Shown: piece after piece, positions 8,185-17,298 of the stretch
How positions within the stretch are numbered: the first letter of the stretch is position 1
How the letters are laid out: every line of letters starts with the position of its first letter
From: CAYZED01 sp964477445
GTDB taxonomy: Bacteria > Bacillota > Clostridia > Lutisporales > Lutisporaceae
NCBI GenBank assembly: GCA_964477445.1
Contig: CAYZED010000006.1
Span: 71,081 to 135,080, forward strand
Direction of reading: 5' to 3'
Length of the DNA stretch: 64,000 bases
Made by a program: the position numbers and the translations under genes
Notes under the pieces: generated by a model
Database searches by the model: none
What the model was told of the DNA's origin: nothing
Seen by the model: the letters and a program-made list of their open reading frames with translations, nothing else

Positions 8185-9459
8185 CTAATTGTAGAATTCG
8201 AATTCAAGCGCATACATTCTTACTGCATCACCATCTTCAATACCATGTTTCTTTAGTTCACTAACAATTCCTTTTTTATGTAGCATCTTTTGGAAGAATT
8301 TTAGCGAATCGTTATCGTCAATATTTGTGGACTCAAGTAGTCTCTCAATAGAAGGACCTTCAACCACAAATACATTATCAACAACTTCAACTGTGAAGCC
8401 TTTATCATCTGGATCTTTAATTTTTGAAAGTAAAACTACTTCTTCAATTTCCTCTTCTACAGGTGCAATCATAAGTTCTGTCCAAATGCGCTCTAATAAT
8501 GGTTTCAGCCCCTGTTTAGTAGCTGCAGATATCGGGTAAATCCCCTGGACTCTACCTTCTAAATTTTTTCTTAAAACTTCAATATTTTCTTCCGATTCTG
8601 GAATATCCATTTTATTACAAGCCAGAATTTGTGGTTTAAGAGCTAATTTAGGGCTATACATCTTTAACTCTTCATTAATTTTGTTAAAATCGTCTAACGG
8701 ATCTCTACCCTCAATCCCTGATGTATCAACGACATGGACCAATATCTTGGTTCTCTCGACATGTCTTAAAAAATCTATGCCAAGTCCAACGCCTTCATGT
8801 GCGCCTTCAATTATTCCAGGAATATCAGCTAATACAAAACTTCTTCCCTCACCTAAGTCTACAACTCCGAGATTAGGATGTAGTGTTGTAAAATGATAAT
8901 TAGCTATTTTAGGTCTTGCAGAGGTCACTACTGACAAGAAAGTAGACTTCCCAACATTCGGGAATCCTAACAATCCAACATCTGCAATTAATTTCAATTC
9001 TAATTCAACGGAGAGCTCGTCCCCTTTTCCTCCAGGTTGTGCGAATCGTGGCGCTTGTCTCGTAGCCGTGGCAAAGTGTACATTTCCTTTTCCGCCTTTT
9101 CCACCCTTTGCTGCAATAAATCGTTCTCCAGGCTTTTTTAAGTCTGCAATCACAAATCCACTTTCAACTTCTCTAATAACAGTTCCTGGTGGAACCTTTA
9201 TTACACAATCATCTGCACTAGAGCCAAACATATCTATAGCTCCGCCATCATCACCATTTGTGGCCGAGTGTTTTCTCTTATATCTGAAATCCATGAGTGT
9301 CCTCATACTTTCATCTACCTCAAAAACAACATCTCCACCCTTGCCTCCGTCGCCTCCATCTGGTCCACCATTTGGAACATATTTCTCACGTCTAAAAGAT
9401 ATTTTCCCATTTCCGCCATTTCCAGCTTTAATAGATATCTTTGCTTTATCTACAAACAT
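8185..9459 (-). CDS. obg: Obg family GTPase (CgtA)
   Basis: An essential GTPase in 50S assembly and stress signalling. The 424 residues hold the glycine-rich Obg fold (1-158, many GG repeats), the G domain with G1 GFPNVGKST near 165, DIPG near 212, NKMD near 283 and SAATKQG near 314, and the C-terminal OCT domain (about 345-424). The length is normal. It lies between the Spo0B-like gene and yhbY in the usual rplU-prp-rpmA-obg arrangement. Confidence 0.97.
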   Translation of the reverse strand: MFVDKAKISIKAGNGGNGKISFRREKYVPNGGPDGGDGGKGGDVVFEVDESMRTLMDFRYKRKHSATNGDDGGAIDMFGSSADDCVIKVPPGTVIREVESGFVIADLKKPGERFIAAKGGKGGKGNVHFATATRQAPRFAQPGGKGDELSVELELKLIADVGLLGFPNVGKSTFLSVVTSARPKIANYHFTTLHPNLGVVDLGEGRSFVLADIPGIIEGAHEGVGLGIDFLRHVERTKILVHVVDTSGIEGRDPLDDFNKINEELKMYSPKLALKPQILACNKMDIPESEENIEVLRKNLEGRVQGIYPISAATKQGLKPLLERIWTELMIAPVEEEIEEVVLLSKIKDPDDKGFTVEVVDNVFVVEGPSIERLLESTNIDDNDSLKFFQKMLHKKGIVSELKKHGIEDGDAVRMYALEFEFYN

Positions 9460-9486
9460 TTATAATCCTCCGTTTAACGGTTATAT

Positions 9487-10074
9487 TCAACTTTTTGTTA
9501 ATGCAAACTGAATAAATCCTAAATTTTCTTCTCCAGAAATACCACCTATCGATATTTCTCCAACCAGTTCTGCATAATTTTTAATGTACTTAATAAGTAC
9601 ATTAATTAATCTTTCTGCAACCAGAATCTTAATGCCCGGTTTATCTTTATCAATCAATATTACTTCCAAAATTATATTTTCTTCTGAGATTTTATTTATA
9701 TCATTTAATAACTTGTTAATTAAATCAATCGCGTATTCGTTTTCTAAATCAATTTTACTGTTTGTTGGCGGTAGTTCATTTATAATATCTAGTTTATTCC
9801 CATTTATTAAAAATAACCTTTGGTACTCGTCTATTAGTTTGCCTAAAAGAAATAAGCCATACTTATGTAACCTTCCAAAACTTTCATTCTTTTTTCCATA
9901 TTGTAAAGAAGCGTTTAATGCATTTTCAAGCATATCAACCTGAAGATACCCTGTGACTATCTGTAACGCATTCATAAAATCATGTCTTTGATACGATAAT
10001 TCTTTGTAAAAAAAATCTTTTTGTTCTTTTGTCATTCCACTTAAAATTTCGTATTTCTTTAGAATTTCAGACAC
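9487..10074 (-). CDS. Spo0B-like sensor kinase/phosphotransferase
   Basis: A 195-residue protein between rpmA and obg, the position of spo0B in Bacillus. The DHp-like helix includes SYQRHDFMNALQIVTGYLQV near residue 33; the His of RHDFMNALQ is the expected phosphorylation site. A degraded ATPase-like C-terminal region follows (NVLIKYIKNYAEL near 158). The GTG start at 10074 was chosen for the preceding TTAGGAG; a longer reading would run through the upstream hairpin. Bacillus Spo0B relays phosphate in the sporulation phosphorelay. Whether it acts so here is unknown, since clostridia usually lack that relay. Confidence 0.75.
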   Translation of the reverse strand: MSEILKKYEILSGMTKEQKDFFYKELSYQRHDFMNALQIVTGYLQVDMLENALNASLQYGKKNESFGRLHKYGLFLLGKLIDEYQRLFLINGNKLDIINELPPTNSKIDLENEYAIDLINKLLNDINKISEENIILEVILIDKDKPGIKILVAERLINVLIKYIKNYAELVGEISIGGISGEENLGFIQFALTKS

Positions 10075-10102
10075 TTTTTTCACTCCTAACAGAAATAAAA
10101 TA

Positions 10103-10131
10103 AAAGGTACAGCTTCGCAGGCCGTACCTTT
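10103..10131 (-). terminator. Hairpin with T-rich tail after rpmA
   Basis: GGTACGGC / GCTGTACC stem (one G-U pair) followed by TTTTATTTTATTT on the minus strand. It may partly stop the rplU-prp-rpmA transcript before the Spo0B-like gene and obg. Confidence 0.7.
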
Positions 10132-10141
10132 CAATCTCGTC

Positions 10142-10429
10142 TTACTGAGCTGCAGGATAAACACTTACCTGTTTTTTGTCCCTGCCTCTACGTTCAAATC
10201 TTACAACTCCGTCAACTAATGCGAAAAGCGTATCATCTTTACCTATTCCAACATTGTTTCCAGGATGAATTTTCGTACCTCTTTGTCTTACGAGTATATT
10301 ACCTGCGGGAACAGCCTGTCCATCCGCTCTTTTTACGCCAAGTCTTTGTGACTCTGAGTCACGTCCGTTTCTTGAACTTCCTACTCCTTTTTTATGAGCA
10401 AAAAGTTGAAGGTCAATTCTGAAAAGCAT
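10142..10429 (-). CDS. rpmA: 50S ribosomal protein L27 with Prp-cleaved leader
   Basis: L27 reaches into the peptidyl transferase centre. The 95-residue precursor begins MLFRIDLQLFAHKKG: the LQLF/AHKKG junction at residues 10-11 is the known cleavage site of the protease Prp in Firmicutes, which exposes the AHKKG N-terminus needed on the ribosome. The start at 10429 follows GGAGGTG. prp lies immediately upstream, with 4 bp between, matching this functional link. Confidence 0.96.
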   Translation of the reverse strand: MLFRIDLQLFAHKKGVGSSRNGRDSESQRLGVKRADGQAVPAGNILVRQRGTKIHPGNNVGIGKDDTLFALVDGVVRFERRGRDKKQVSVYPAAQ

Positions 10430-10433
10430 ATTG

Positions 10434-10766
10434 CTACACCTCCTCTTCATCGATATCTACATATCTATTGTATTTTTTAACAATGTTCTTGATTCCCAAC
10501 CTCATAGTTTCAAGTAGAGCTTTCGCCATAAGCGATTGTTCTTCTGAAATTATTTTTGGGAGTTCGCAGCACAGATATCCATCTCTCATGGTATAAGGCA
10601 TTTTCAAGTTAACGATTTCTGCAAGTCCTAACAAAGTTGTTTGACTTAGCATTGACACCGCGCTACATACTATGTCTCCGCCTTTATTACTAAAATTAGC
10701 ATGTCCCTTCATTTTAAAACCTGTAAGTCTACCTGTTGTGTCCTTATAAAAAGTAATCTTAACCAT
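10434..10766 (-). CDS. prp: Ribosomal-processing cysteine protease Prp
   Basis: Cleaves the N-terminal extension of L27. The 110 residues include the catalytic His in FKMKGHANFS (His near residue 21) and the catalytic Cys in GGDIVCSAVSML (Cys near 33), the family's hallmark pair. It lies between rplU (2 bp) and rpmA (4 bp), the conserved place, and its substrate L27 has the LQLF/A site. Confidence 0.95.
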   Translation of the reverse strand: MVKITFYKDTTGRLTGFKMKGHANFSNKGGDIVCSAVSMLSQTTLLGLAEIVNLKMPYTMRDGYLCCELPKIISEEQSLMAKALLETMRLGIKNIVKKYNRYVDIDEEEV

Positions 10767-10768
10767 GA

Positions 10769-11080
10769 TTATGCGTTAATTTTATTAATTACAACTTTTG
10801 TGAACGGTTGTCTGTGTCCTTGTTTTCTCTTATAATCCTTTTTAGGCTTATATTTGTAAACAATTACTTTCTTATCTTTTCCTACTTCAAGTACAGTGGC
10901 TTCAACATTGGCGCCAGTGATTACTGGAGCTCCTATGTTTAAACCTGTTTCACTTGATATTGCAAGAACTTCTTCGAAAACAACGTTCTCTCCGGCAATC
11001 GCATTCAATTTTTCGATAGTGATAATATCACCTTCGTTTACCATGAATTGCTTTCCACCAGTTTTTATTATTGCGTACAT
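10769..11080 (-). CDS. rplU: 50S ribosomal protein L21
   Basis: A 103-residue L21 with the typical opening MYAIIKTGGKQFMVNEGD and a basic C-terminal stretch KPKKDYKRKQGHRQPFT. The start at 11080 follows AGGAGGTG; a longer in-frame reading runs into the leader RNA and was rejected. It is the first gene of the rplU-prp-rpmA group behind its own promoter and leader. Confidence 0.96.
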   Translation of the reverse strand: MYAIIKTGGKQFMVNEGDIITIEKLNAIAGENVVFEEVLAISSETGLNIGAPVITGANVEATVLEVGKDKKVIVYKYKPKKDYKRKQGHRQPFTKVVINKINA

Positions 11081-11166
11081 ATGGCTACACCTCCTCATTT
11101 TTAAGTCTCGCCGGGAAGGGTAAGCAAAGCTTTTTAATGACCCATACCGTGCGGATACGCCTACGC
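11081..11166 (-). ncRNA. L21 leader (autoregulatory 5' UTR of rplU)
   Basis: The leader holds GCTTTGCTTACCCTTCCCGGCGAGACTT shortly before AGGAGG (quoted in parts: GCTTTGCTTA, then CCCGGCGAGACTT). This resembles the Firmicutes L21 leader RNA, where the protein is thought to control its own operon. It starts about at the site predicted from the promoter at 11173-11201. Identified by memory of the motif, not by a covariance model. Confidence 0.65.
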
Positions 11167-11172
11167 CATAGT

Positions 11173-11201
11173 AATATATCACATTAGTGTATATATGTCA
11201 A
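11173..11201 (-). promoter_or_regulatory. Promoter of rplU-prp-rpmA
   Basis: Near-consensus TTGACA, 17-bp spacer, TATATT on the minus strand. The -35 box overlaps the TGA stop of rng, so the ribosomal genes are transcribed independently of rng. Confidence 0.8.
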
Positions 11202-12682
11202 TCAATTATTCCTCTAACCGTATACTGATGAGCCTTTAATTCTGTTGTTATCTTAATGAGAATATTCTTCTTGTATAATTTGCTAATAAATCCTACTCGT
11301 TCTTCAAGAATCTCCATTAATTTATAACTCACACCGCTTCCAATTTCTAAAGCCATGCCTGTGCATTCTGTTTCTAACAAAATTTTGTAAATTTCTCTCT
11401 CAATGTTTCTAGCAACCATTTCATTAGAAAGAACTTTTCCTTCTCCTTCACAATATGGACACGGAGAGAGAAGTACACTCTCAATACTTTGTCTTGCTTT
11501 TTTTCTGGTCATTTCAACCAGTCCAAGTTGAGTCATACCGAGAACATTAGTCTTTGTTCGATCTTTTTTTAATGTTAGCTTTAGCACGTTAAGAATTTCT
11601 TCAATATGGTCTTTATTTACCATATCGATAAAATCAATAATTATTATACCACCTATATCTCGAAGCCTTATTTGTTTTGCAATCTCTTTTGCGGCTTCAT
11701 AGTTGGTGCGATATACAGTATCTCCCAGATCGCTAGAGCCCACAAACTTTCCAGTATTAACATCGATTGAGGTCAAAGCTTCAGTCTGATCAATTATTAT
11801 ATAACCTTTATTCTTAAGCCAAACTTTTCTACTTGCCAATCCATTAATCTTGTTTTCAATGTTATATTGATCAAAAATATCAGGTTTTCTTAAAATCAAT
11901 GAAACTCGGCTTTTCATATTTGGTGATGTTATCTCCAAAATCTCAATAACTTTATTATATACTTCCTGATTATTTATTATTAAAGTATCAACATCAGGTG
12001 TAAAAAGATCCCTAACCGTTCTATAGACTAAGGTTAAATCTTTATGAATTATTGCTGGAGCAATGACATTCCTATATTTTTCAGAAATATTATGCCAAAT
12101 TTTTTTTAAAAAAATTACATCAGCCTCAAAATCTTCTTCGCTACAACCGACCGCAGCAGTTCTAACAATTAATCCAAAGCCATCTTTTTTATTGGCATTT
12201 GCAAGTTTTCTTAACCTTTCTCTTTCTTCGTCATTTTCAATTCTTCTTGAAACTCCAACAAAATCAACAAAAGGCATAAGAACTAAATATCTACCTGGAA
12301 TTGTAATATGTGTCGTTATTCGTGGTCCTTTTTTATCTATCGCTTCTTTTGTGACTTGTACAATAATTTCTTGATTAATTCTTAGCAAATCCTTTATATG
12401 GTAATCTTTTGATACACGATCAGAATTCGCACAAACTTCAATTTCATCAAAACTGGCAAACGGCTGAGCGTCTTTTACGAACAAAAATGCATTTTTATCA
12501 AAGCCAATGTCAACAAATGCTGCTTGCATCCCTGGCAGTACATTTGTAACTCGTCCTTTATAAATGTTACTGACAATTTGATTCCCTTTGTCAATATCAA
12601 TGTATATTTCAGCGAGCTCATTATTTTCAAGTAGAGCTACTCTTGTTTGATTGAAACCAACATCTACTAAAATTTCCTTCAT
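11198..12682 (-). CDS. rng: Ribonuclease G
   Basis: A 494-residue RNase E/G endoribonuclease. It has an S1 RNA-binding domain (about 36-120, interrupted in the usual way), the catalytic acidic residues in SIDVNTGK near 303 and IIIDFIDM near 345, and the zinc-link motif CPYCEGEG near 407. It lacks the long C-terminal scaffold of RNase E. The start at 12682 follows AGGAG and precedes the family opening MKEILVDVGFNQTRVAL. It is in the clostridial order radical SAM-DUF2344-rng-rplU. Its last codons carry the rplU promoter. Confidence 0.94.
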   Translation of the reverse strand: MKEILVDVGFNQTRVALLENNELAEIYIDIDKGNQIVSNIYKGRVTNVLPGMQAAFVDIGFDKNAFLFVKDAQPFASFDEIEVCANSDRVSKDYHIKDLLRINQEIIVQVTKEAIDKKGPRITTHITIPGRYLVLMPFVDFVGVSRRIENDEERERLRKLANANKKDGFGLIVRTAAVGCSEEDFEADVIFLKKIWHNISEKYRNVIAPAIIHKDLTLVYRTVRDLFTPDVDTLIINNQEVYNKVIEILEITSPNMKSRVSLILRKPDIFDQYNIENKINGLASRKVWLKNKGYIIIDQTEALTSIDVNTGKFVGSSDLGDTVYRTNYEAAKEIAKQIRLRDIGGIIIIDFIDMVNKDHIEEILNVLKLTLKKDRTKTNVLGMTQLGLVEMTRKKARQSIESVLLSPCPYCEGEGKVLSNEMVARNIEREIYKILLETECTGMALEIGSGVSYKLMEILEERVGFISKLYKKNILIKITTELKAHQYTVRGIID

Positions 12683-12689
12683 AGTACTC

Positions 12690-13469
12690 CTATTTGTTTT
12701 TATATTCGTTTCCGAATAGATCAACAAGTCCTTTTTCTGAGTGTTTATAAAGCTCTAAACGATGTATTCTTCTGACCTCAATTTTTCTATTTATAAATTT
12801 ACTGGATGCTTCTACAACTATCTCAGGTTTTATGTTATCAGTGCTTCCACTTTTAACCAAGAGATTGATTGAAATAGCTGCATTATCTGAATCGCCCAGT
12901 AGTTTTTTTTCATTTTCTGGCAACTCCTCAAAATGCGATTCTATTAACAAAGGCTTAACATCAACTGTTTTTTCTTGCTTTGTTTTTTTGTTAAACTTTG
13001 TTACGAAAATTTCATTTTGATTTAAAAACATTGTAAGTTTTTCTGCAAATTTTTCAATTAAAAACTTTGTTTCTCTCTCCCCAATATCATCAATATCATC
13101 ATATGGAATAACTATTGAAAGTCTATACTCTGAATGAGTTACTAATGCCATAGCACTCTTCGTACCAGGCGAAAGCACTTCACCAGTAAACATCTTAATG
13201 CCTGGGGGTGCCTCTGAATTAAACATTTTAACAATATTTTCTGGCAAAACATCCTTTTCTAGCTTAATATCTACATATTCTGCTTCGCTTGTAACTCCCA
13301 AAGGCAATGGTGCACCGAAGGAAATTTCTTGATGCGGGTTAAAACCATGCGAATATGAGACTGGTATCCCTGACCTTCTAACAACCCTATAAATTGTCCT
13401 CATCAAATCTAAATGTGATATATATTTAACTTCCTCACCCTTAGAAAATTTTACTCTTATTGTCGGCAT
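12690..13469 (-). CDS. DUF2344 / TIGR03936 family protein
   Basis: A 259-residue protein of unknown function that in Clostridia always sits next to a B12-binding-type radical SAM protein, and in some genomes is fused to it. Typical features include RVKFSKGEEVKYISHLDLMR at the start and HGFNPHQEISFGAPLPLG near residue 41. It overlaps the upstream radical SAM reading frame by 13 bp and starts after GGAGG. Context suggests a shared role with the radical SAM partner, not yet defined. Confidence 0.88.
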   Translation of the reverse strand: MPTIRVKFSKGEEVKYISHLDLMRTIYRVVRRSGIPVSYSHGFNPHQEISFGAPLPLGVTSEAEYVDIKLEKDVLPENIVKMFNSEAPPGIKMFTGEVLSPGTKSAMALVTHSEYRLSIVIPYDDIDDIGERETKFLIEKFAEKLTMFLNQNEIFVTKFNKKTKQEKTVDVKPLLIESHFEELPENEKKLLGDSDNAAISINLLVKSGSTDNIKPEIVVEASSKFINRKIEVRRIHRLELYKHSEKGLVDLFGNEYKNK

Positions 13470-13999
13470 ATGTGACCTCCCTTTTCTGCGTCAAAATTCA
13501 TTTCACACTCGCCGCCTCTTAATTCACTAACCCCACACCCTGTACAAGTTTCTCGACAATCTGTTGTTAATACTCCATTTTTTGCGTTATTGTATTCAGT
13601 AATTAAGTATTCTTTTTTTACACCAACATCAATATGATCCCAAGGGAAAACCTCATCTAAACCTCTTTCTCTTGCTGCATAAAAATCAGGATCTATACCT
13701 AATTCTTTAAAAGATTCCATCCAAATGTCAAATTTAAAATGCTCATCCCATCCATCAAACTTGGCACCTTTTTTCCAAGCAAGTTCAAGAACATCAGCAA
13801 TTTTTCTATCTCCTCTAGCAAAAACAGCTTCAACATAACTAGTATTGGATTCATGCCAACTAAATTGAACTTGTCTATTAGCTCTTATTACATCTCTTAA
13901 TTTGCTCTGTTTCTCTCTCAGCATCTTAATTGAATCCTGAGGGCTCCATTGGAATGGAGTAAACGGCTTCGGCACAAAAGATGAAACTGAAACATTCAC
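13457..13999 (-). CDS. TIGR03960-type radical SAM protein, C-terminal part (frameshifted)
   Basis: The remaining 180 residues of the radical SAM protein encoded by the next frame upstream. The sequence SSFVPKPFTPFQW near the start and the Cys-rich end (DCRETCTGCGV) belong to the C-terminal part of the family. The two frames meet in a run of G and A bases; restoring one base in AAAAGGGGAAAGGGC joins KRGKG to LSVNVSVSSF. A GTG within a GTGA overlap could permit separate translation, but the single-protein family length (about 600-650) argues for an indel. Confidence 0.8.
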   Translation of the reverse strand: MNVSVSSFVPKPFTPFQWSPQDSIKMLREKQSKLRDVIRANRQVQFSWHESNTSYVEAVFARGDRKIADVLELAWKKGAKFDGWDEHFKFDIWMESFKELGIDPDFYAARERGLDEVFPWDHIDVGVKKEYLITEYNNAKNGVLTTDCRETCTGCGVSELRGGECEMNFDAEKGGHICRQ

Positions 14000-15366
14000 G
14001 GATAGCCCTTTCCCCTTTTATCTTTTGGGGTCAAATAATATCTTCTAACGACCTTTTCTGCGAGATCAGAAATGCCCATAACATCTTCCATCGTTTCTGT
14101 AGGCAAACCTATCATAAAATATAGTTTCATCCCAGTATATCCACAGTCAAAAGCTGAACCAACAGAATTTATTAAGTCATTTTCATCTACGCCTTTATTT
14201 ATGACATCTCTCATTCTTTGGCTTCCAGCCTCAGGTGCAAATGTAAGCCCACTCTTTCTTACTTTTTGGATTTCTTGGACTAGCGCCATCGAAAAACTGT
14301 CAATTCTTAGCGATGGTAGTGACATATTCACTTTGTCCTCTTTATATTTCGAAATCAAAGCTTCAACTAAACGTTGTAGTTCACTATAGTCACTGGTGGA
14401 CAACGATGATAACGAAATCTCATCATAGCCCGAACTAGACAATAAATCTTCTGCTATTTCCATCAATCTATCGAAGCTTCGCTCCCTTATCGGTCTATAA
14501 ATCATACCTGCTTGACAAAATCTACAGCCTCTAGTGCATCCTCGAAAAACCTCAAGCATAACCCTATCATGTACAATATCAATAAAAGGAACAATTATTT
14601 TCTTTGGGAAATATGCTGTATCCATATTCTTTACAATTCTTTTATTCACACTCATTGGCGCAAAGTCCGCTAATAACTTTAGTTCCGAAATAGTATTATC
14701 TTCATTATATGAAAAATCGTAAAATTTGGGCACATAAACTCCTTCAACTTTGCATACACTCTTTAAGAAAACATCTCTTTCTTCACCGGACTTCTTCCAT
14801 TCTCTATATACATTCATAACTTCGATCATTACTTCTTCGCCTTCACCCATTAGAAATAAATCCACGAATTTCCACAAAGGTTCTGGATTATACGCACATG
14901 GACCACCTGCCATAACAAAAGGGAACCCGTCTCCCCTTTCACTGCTTAGTATAGGGATCCCAGACATATCTAGCATATTAAGAATATTTGTATAGCTCAA
15001 TTCATACTGGAGTGTAAATCCCAGAAAATCAAAATCTTTCAATGAATCCCTTGTTTCATGAGAAAAAAGAGGTATTCCCTCTTTTTTTAATTCAGCTTCC
15101 ATATCAGGCCATGGTGCGAATGCTCTTTCACAATAAATATCATCTTGATCATTTAGTAAATGGTATAGAATTCGACTTCCAAGGTGACTCATCCCAACTT
15201 CATATACATCTGGAAAACAAAATGCATATCTAATAAAAACATTATCTAGATTTTTAATTTCACTATTCCATTCTCCGCCTGAATACCTTCCAGGTTTTTC
15301 AACCCTTCTCAGGATTTCGTCATAAATATATGCCTTTTTTTTCTCGTCAATTGTTTGTTTTAACAT
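13996..15366 (-). CDS. TIGR03960-type radical SAM protein, N-terminal part (frameshifted)
   Basis: Contains the N-terminal B12-binding-like region (FCFPDVYEVGMSHLG near residue 47) and the radical SAM core with the cluster motif RGCTRGCRFCQAG (CxxxCxxC) near residue 275, plus APEAGSQRMRDVINKG near 382. It ends at KRGKGYP, where the family normally continues into SVSSFVPKPFTPFQW; that continuation is in the next frame. The start at 15366 is preceded by TTGAGG. Function is unknown but it is paired with DUF2344 in Clostridia. The break is more likely an assembly or sequencing indel in a homopolymer than a real split. Confidence 0.8.
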   Translation of the reverse strand: MLKQTIDEKKKAYIYDEILRRVEKPGRYSGGEWNSEIKNLDNVFIRYAFCFPDVYEVGMSHLGSRILYHLLNDQDDIYCERAFAPWPDMEAELKKEGIPLFSHETRDSLKDFDFLGFTLQYELSYTNILNMLDMSGIPILSSERGDGFPFVMAGGPCAYNPEPLWKFVDLFLMGEGEEVMIEVMNVYREWKKSGEERDVFLKSVCKVEGVYVPKFYDFSYNEDNTISELKLLADFAPMSVNKRIVKNMDTAYFPKKIIVPFIDIVHDRVMLEVFRGCTRGCRFCQAGMIYRPIRERSFDRLMEIAEDLLSSSGYDEISLSSLSTSDYSELQRLVEALISKYKEDKVNMSLPSLRIDSFSMALVQEIQKVRKSGLTFAPEAGSQRMRDVINKGVDENDLINSVGSAFDCGYTGMKLYFMIGLPTETMEDVMGISDLAEKVVRRYYLTPKDKRGKGYP

Positions 15367-15401
15367 TAATACCTCAATCATTTGGTTCAAATAAATATAT
15401 T

Positions 15402-15686
15402 CTATTTGTCAAATTTCTTCTTCATTCTTGTAATTGGAACGCTTATTTCCAATGCAGGTACTGTACCATGCTCAGAGTCTTTATGTACTCTTGTAATTTT
15501 AAATTCCATCTCCGAATCTTTTATTTCCATATAATCATCAAGTAACGCTAAAACTTCTTTTTTAATCATATCTAAATATTCCGGGGAAGTATCAGTTCGG
15601 TCTCTAACAAGCAAGAGTTGAAGTCTGTCTCTGGCAACTTTACTACTGCCTTTTTCATTTCTTTCAAATATTTTAAAGATATTCAT
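15402..15686 (-). CDS. minE: Cell division topological specificity factor MinE
   Basis: A 94-residue MinE. The N-terminal region includes the MinD-contact helix (ARDRLQLLLVRDRT near residue 18) and the topological domain ends with EISVPI. It stimulates MinD ATPase to drive Min placement. It follows minD by 15 bp, with GGGGGAAGG before the ATG. Confidence 0.95.
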   Translation of the reverse strand: MNIFKIFERNEKGSSKVARDRLQLLLVRDRTDTSPEYLDMIKKEVLALLDDYMEIKDSEMEFKITRVHKDSEHGTVPALEISVPITRMKKKFDK

Positions 15687-15701
15687 TAACCTTCCCCCTT
15701 T

Positions 15702-16505
15702 CTATTTCTTTCTATTCAGCCCAAAAATTCGTCCAAGCTTATTAAAGAAGCCATCATCATTTTCAAGACTCATAAAAGGAATATCCTCACCCGTTATTCT
15801 TTTTACTATATTTCTGTAAGCCTGACCTGCTTTAGAGGCTTCATTTGCGACTACAGGTTCTCCTCTATTAGTTGACATAATAATTTCTTCATCATCGGGT
15901 ACAACTCCTATTAAATCGATGGCTAAAATGTCAATCATGTCGTCAATATTCATCATATCGCCTCTTTTGACCATTTCGATTCTTATTCGATTAACTATCA
16001 GTTCCGGATTTCTAATTCCGCTTGCCTCTAATAAACCAATAATTCTGTCTGCATCTCTTACAGCTGAAACTTCAGGGGTCGTGACTACTATCGCTCTACT
16101 AGCCCCTGCTATAGCATTCTTAAATCCTTGTTCAATTCCAGCAGGGCAGTCAACTATAACATAATCATATTCATTAGCTAGTTCAGACGTGAGTTTTTTC
16201 ATTTGTTCTGGATTAACGGCATTCTTATCTTTTGTTTGGGCTGCAGGTAAAAGAAAAAGGTTTTGGTACCTTTTATCTCTTATAAGCGCTTGCTTAATTC
16301 GGCATGTTTCTTCTACAACATCCACTAAATCATAAACTATCCTGTTTTCCAGACCCATAACTACATCAAGATTCCTAAGCCCAATATCCGCATCTATTAA
16401 TACAACACTTTTCCCTAATAATGCAAGTCCCGTACCTAAATTAGCTGTTGAGGTAGTTTTTCCTACTCCACCTTTTCCAGATGTTACAACAATAACTTCT
16501 CCCAT
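15702..16505 (-). CDS. minD: Septum site-determining ATPase MinD
   Basis: A 267-residue deviant Walker A ATPase: GKGGVGKTT at residues 10-18, IDADIGLRNLDVVMGLE near 38, DCPAGIEQGF near 118, and an amphipathic C-terminal helix (FFNKLGRIFGLNRKK) for membrane attachment. It works with MinC and MinE to keep FtsZ at midcell. AGGAGG precedes the ATG, 51 bp after minC. Confidence 0.96.
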   Translation of the reverse strand: MGEVIVVTSGKGGVGKTTSTANLGTGLALLGKSVVLIDADIGLRNLDVVMGLENRIVYDLVDVVEETCRIKQALIRDKRYQNLFLLPAAQTKDKNAVNPEQMKKLTSELANEYDYVIVDCPAGIEQGFKNAIAGASRAIVVTTPEVSAVRDADRIIGLLEASGIRNPELIVNRIRIEMVKRGDMMNIDDMIDILAIDLIGVVPDDEEIIMSTNRGEPVVANEASKAGQAYRNIVKRITGEDIPFMSLENDDGFFNKLGRIFGLNRKK

Positions 16506-16556
16506 TTTTTTCCTCCTAAGTTTTTATGTAAATTTTAAATTTATCTAACGTTCTGG

Positions 16557-17231
16557 TTATCTATTATGTAAATATGCTTCAACTACAATCATACCTTGTT
16601 TAACTAGCGCAATTTCAGGTTTAATTGATTTAGAAGTTTCCCCGTCAGGCGCTCTTGTGATAATATCCCCAATTCTTATTTGGGTGGCGTTAAGATTGAA
16701 TGCGGCAACAAAAGCATCATAATCTCCATTTATTCCTGCATGTGCAACGCCACGCATATTTCCCATTACAATAATACTACCTATAGCACTGAGAAACGCT
16801 CCTGGGTTAACATCCCCAACAATAACAATATTACCTTTTGAATGTATAATTTGACCTGATCTAACTGTGGCTCTTATAAGAACAGAATCTCCTTGTGGCA
16901 TATTAACCTCATTTTCAGTATCAAAATTTCTTGATTCTATCCGCTCTTCTCTTATATCCTCTTTCTCCTGAGGCATTTCTTGGCTTTGCTCATAGTTTCC
17001 TGAGACGTTCATTTTATATTCATTCTTCATTAAATTACAAAGAAAATTGAATTCTTCTTCAGTTAAAATTTTCCCTTTGAAATTAGCTACCCGAGCTCCC
17101 TCAAAAAACTTAACCGATGGCTTAATCTTTCTCTCAAGATTTTCTTTTATTTCTTCTATAGACATATCTTCTTTTAGAAATATATAAAGTCCATTTTTAC
17201 TACCTCTAAATATTAAATTAAAATCTGACAT
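16557..17231 (-). CDS. minC: Septum formation inhibitor MinC
   Basis: A 224-residue MinC with an N-terminal FtsZ-inhibiting domain (1-70), an acidic linker (QEMPQEKEDIREERIESR near 84), and the C-terminal beta-helix (about 117-224; SGQIIHSKGNIVIVGDVNPG and GSIIVMGNMRGVAHAG). It begins after GGAGG and heads minC-minD-minE behind mrdA. Confidence 0.95.
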   Translation of the reverse strand: MSDFNLIFRGSKNGLYIFLKEDMSIEEIKENLERKIKPSVKFFEGARVANFKGKILTEEEFNFLCNLMKNEYKMNVSGNYEQSQEMPQEKEDIREERIESRNFDTENEVNMPQGDSVLIRATVRSGQIIHSKGNIVIVGDVNPGAFLSAIGSIIVMGNMRGVAHAGINGDYDAFVAAFNLNATQIRIGDIITRAPDGETSKSIKPEIALVKQGMIVVEAYLHNR

Positions 17232-17298
17232 ATATCCTCCAATAGTTCTATTCTTGCACTAAACATTATACTTTAATTTCTTAATAATCACTATAGTC

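Noticed and set aside
9068..9511. Long proline/serine-rich plus-strand frame opposite obg
   Set aside because: Antisense shadow of the glycine-rich Obg domain; no ribosome site and the obg frame is fully conserved.
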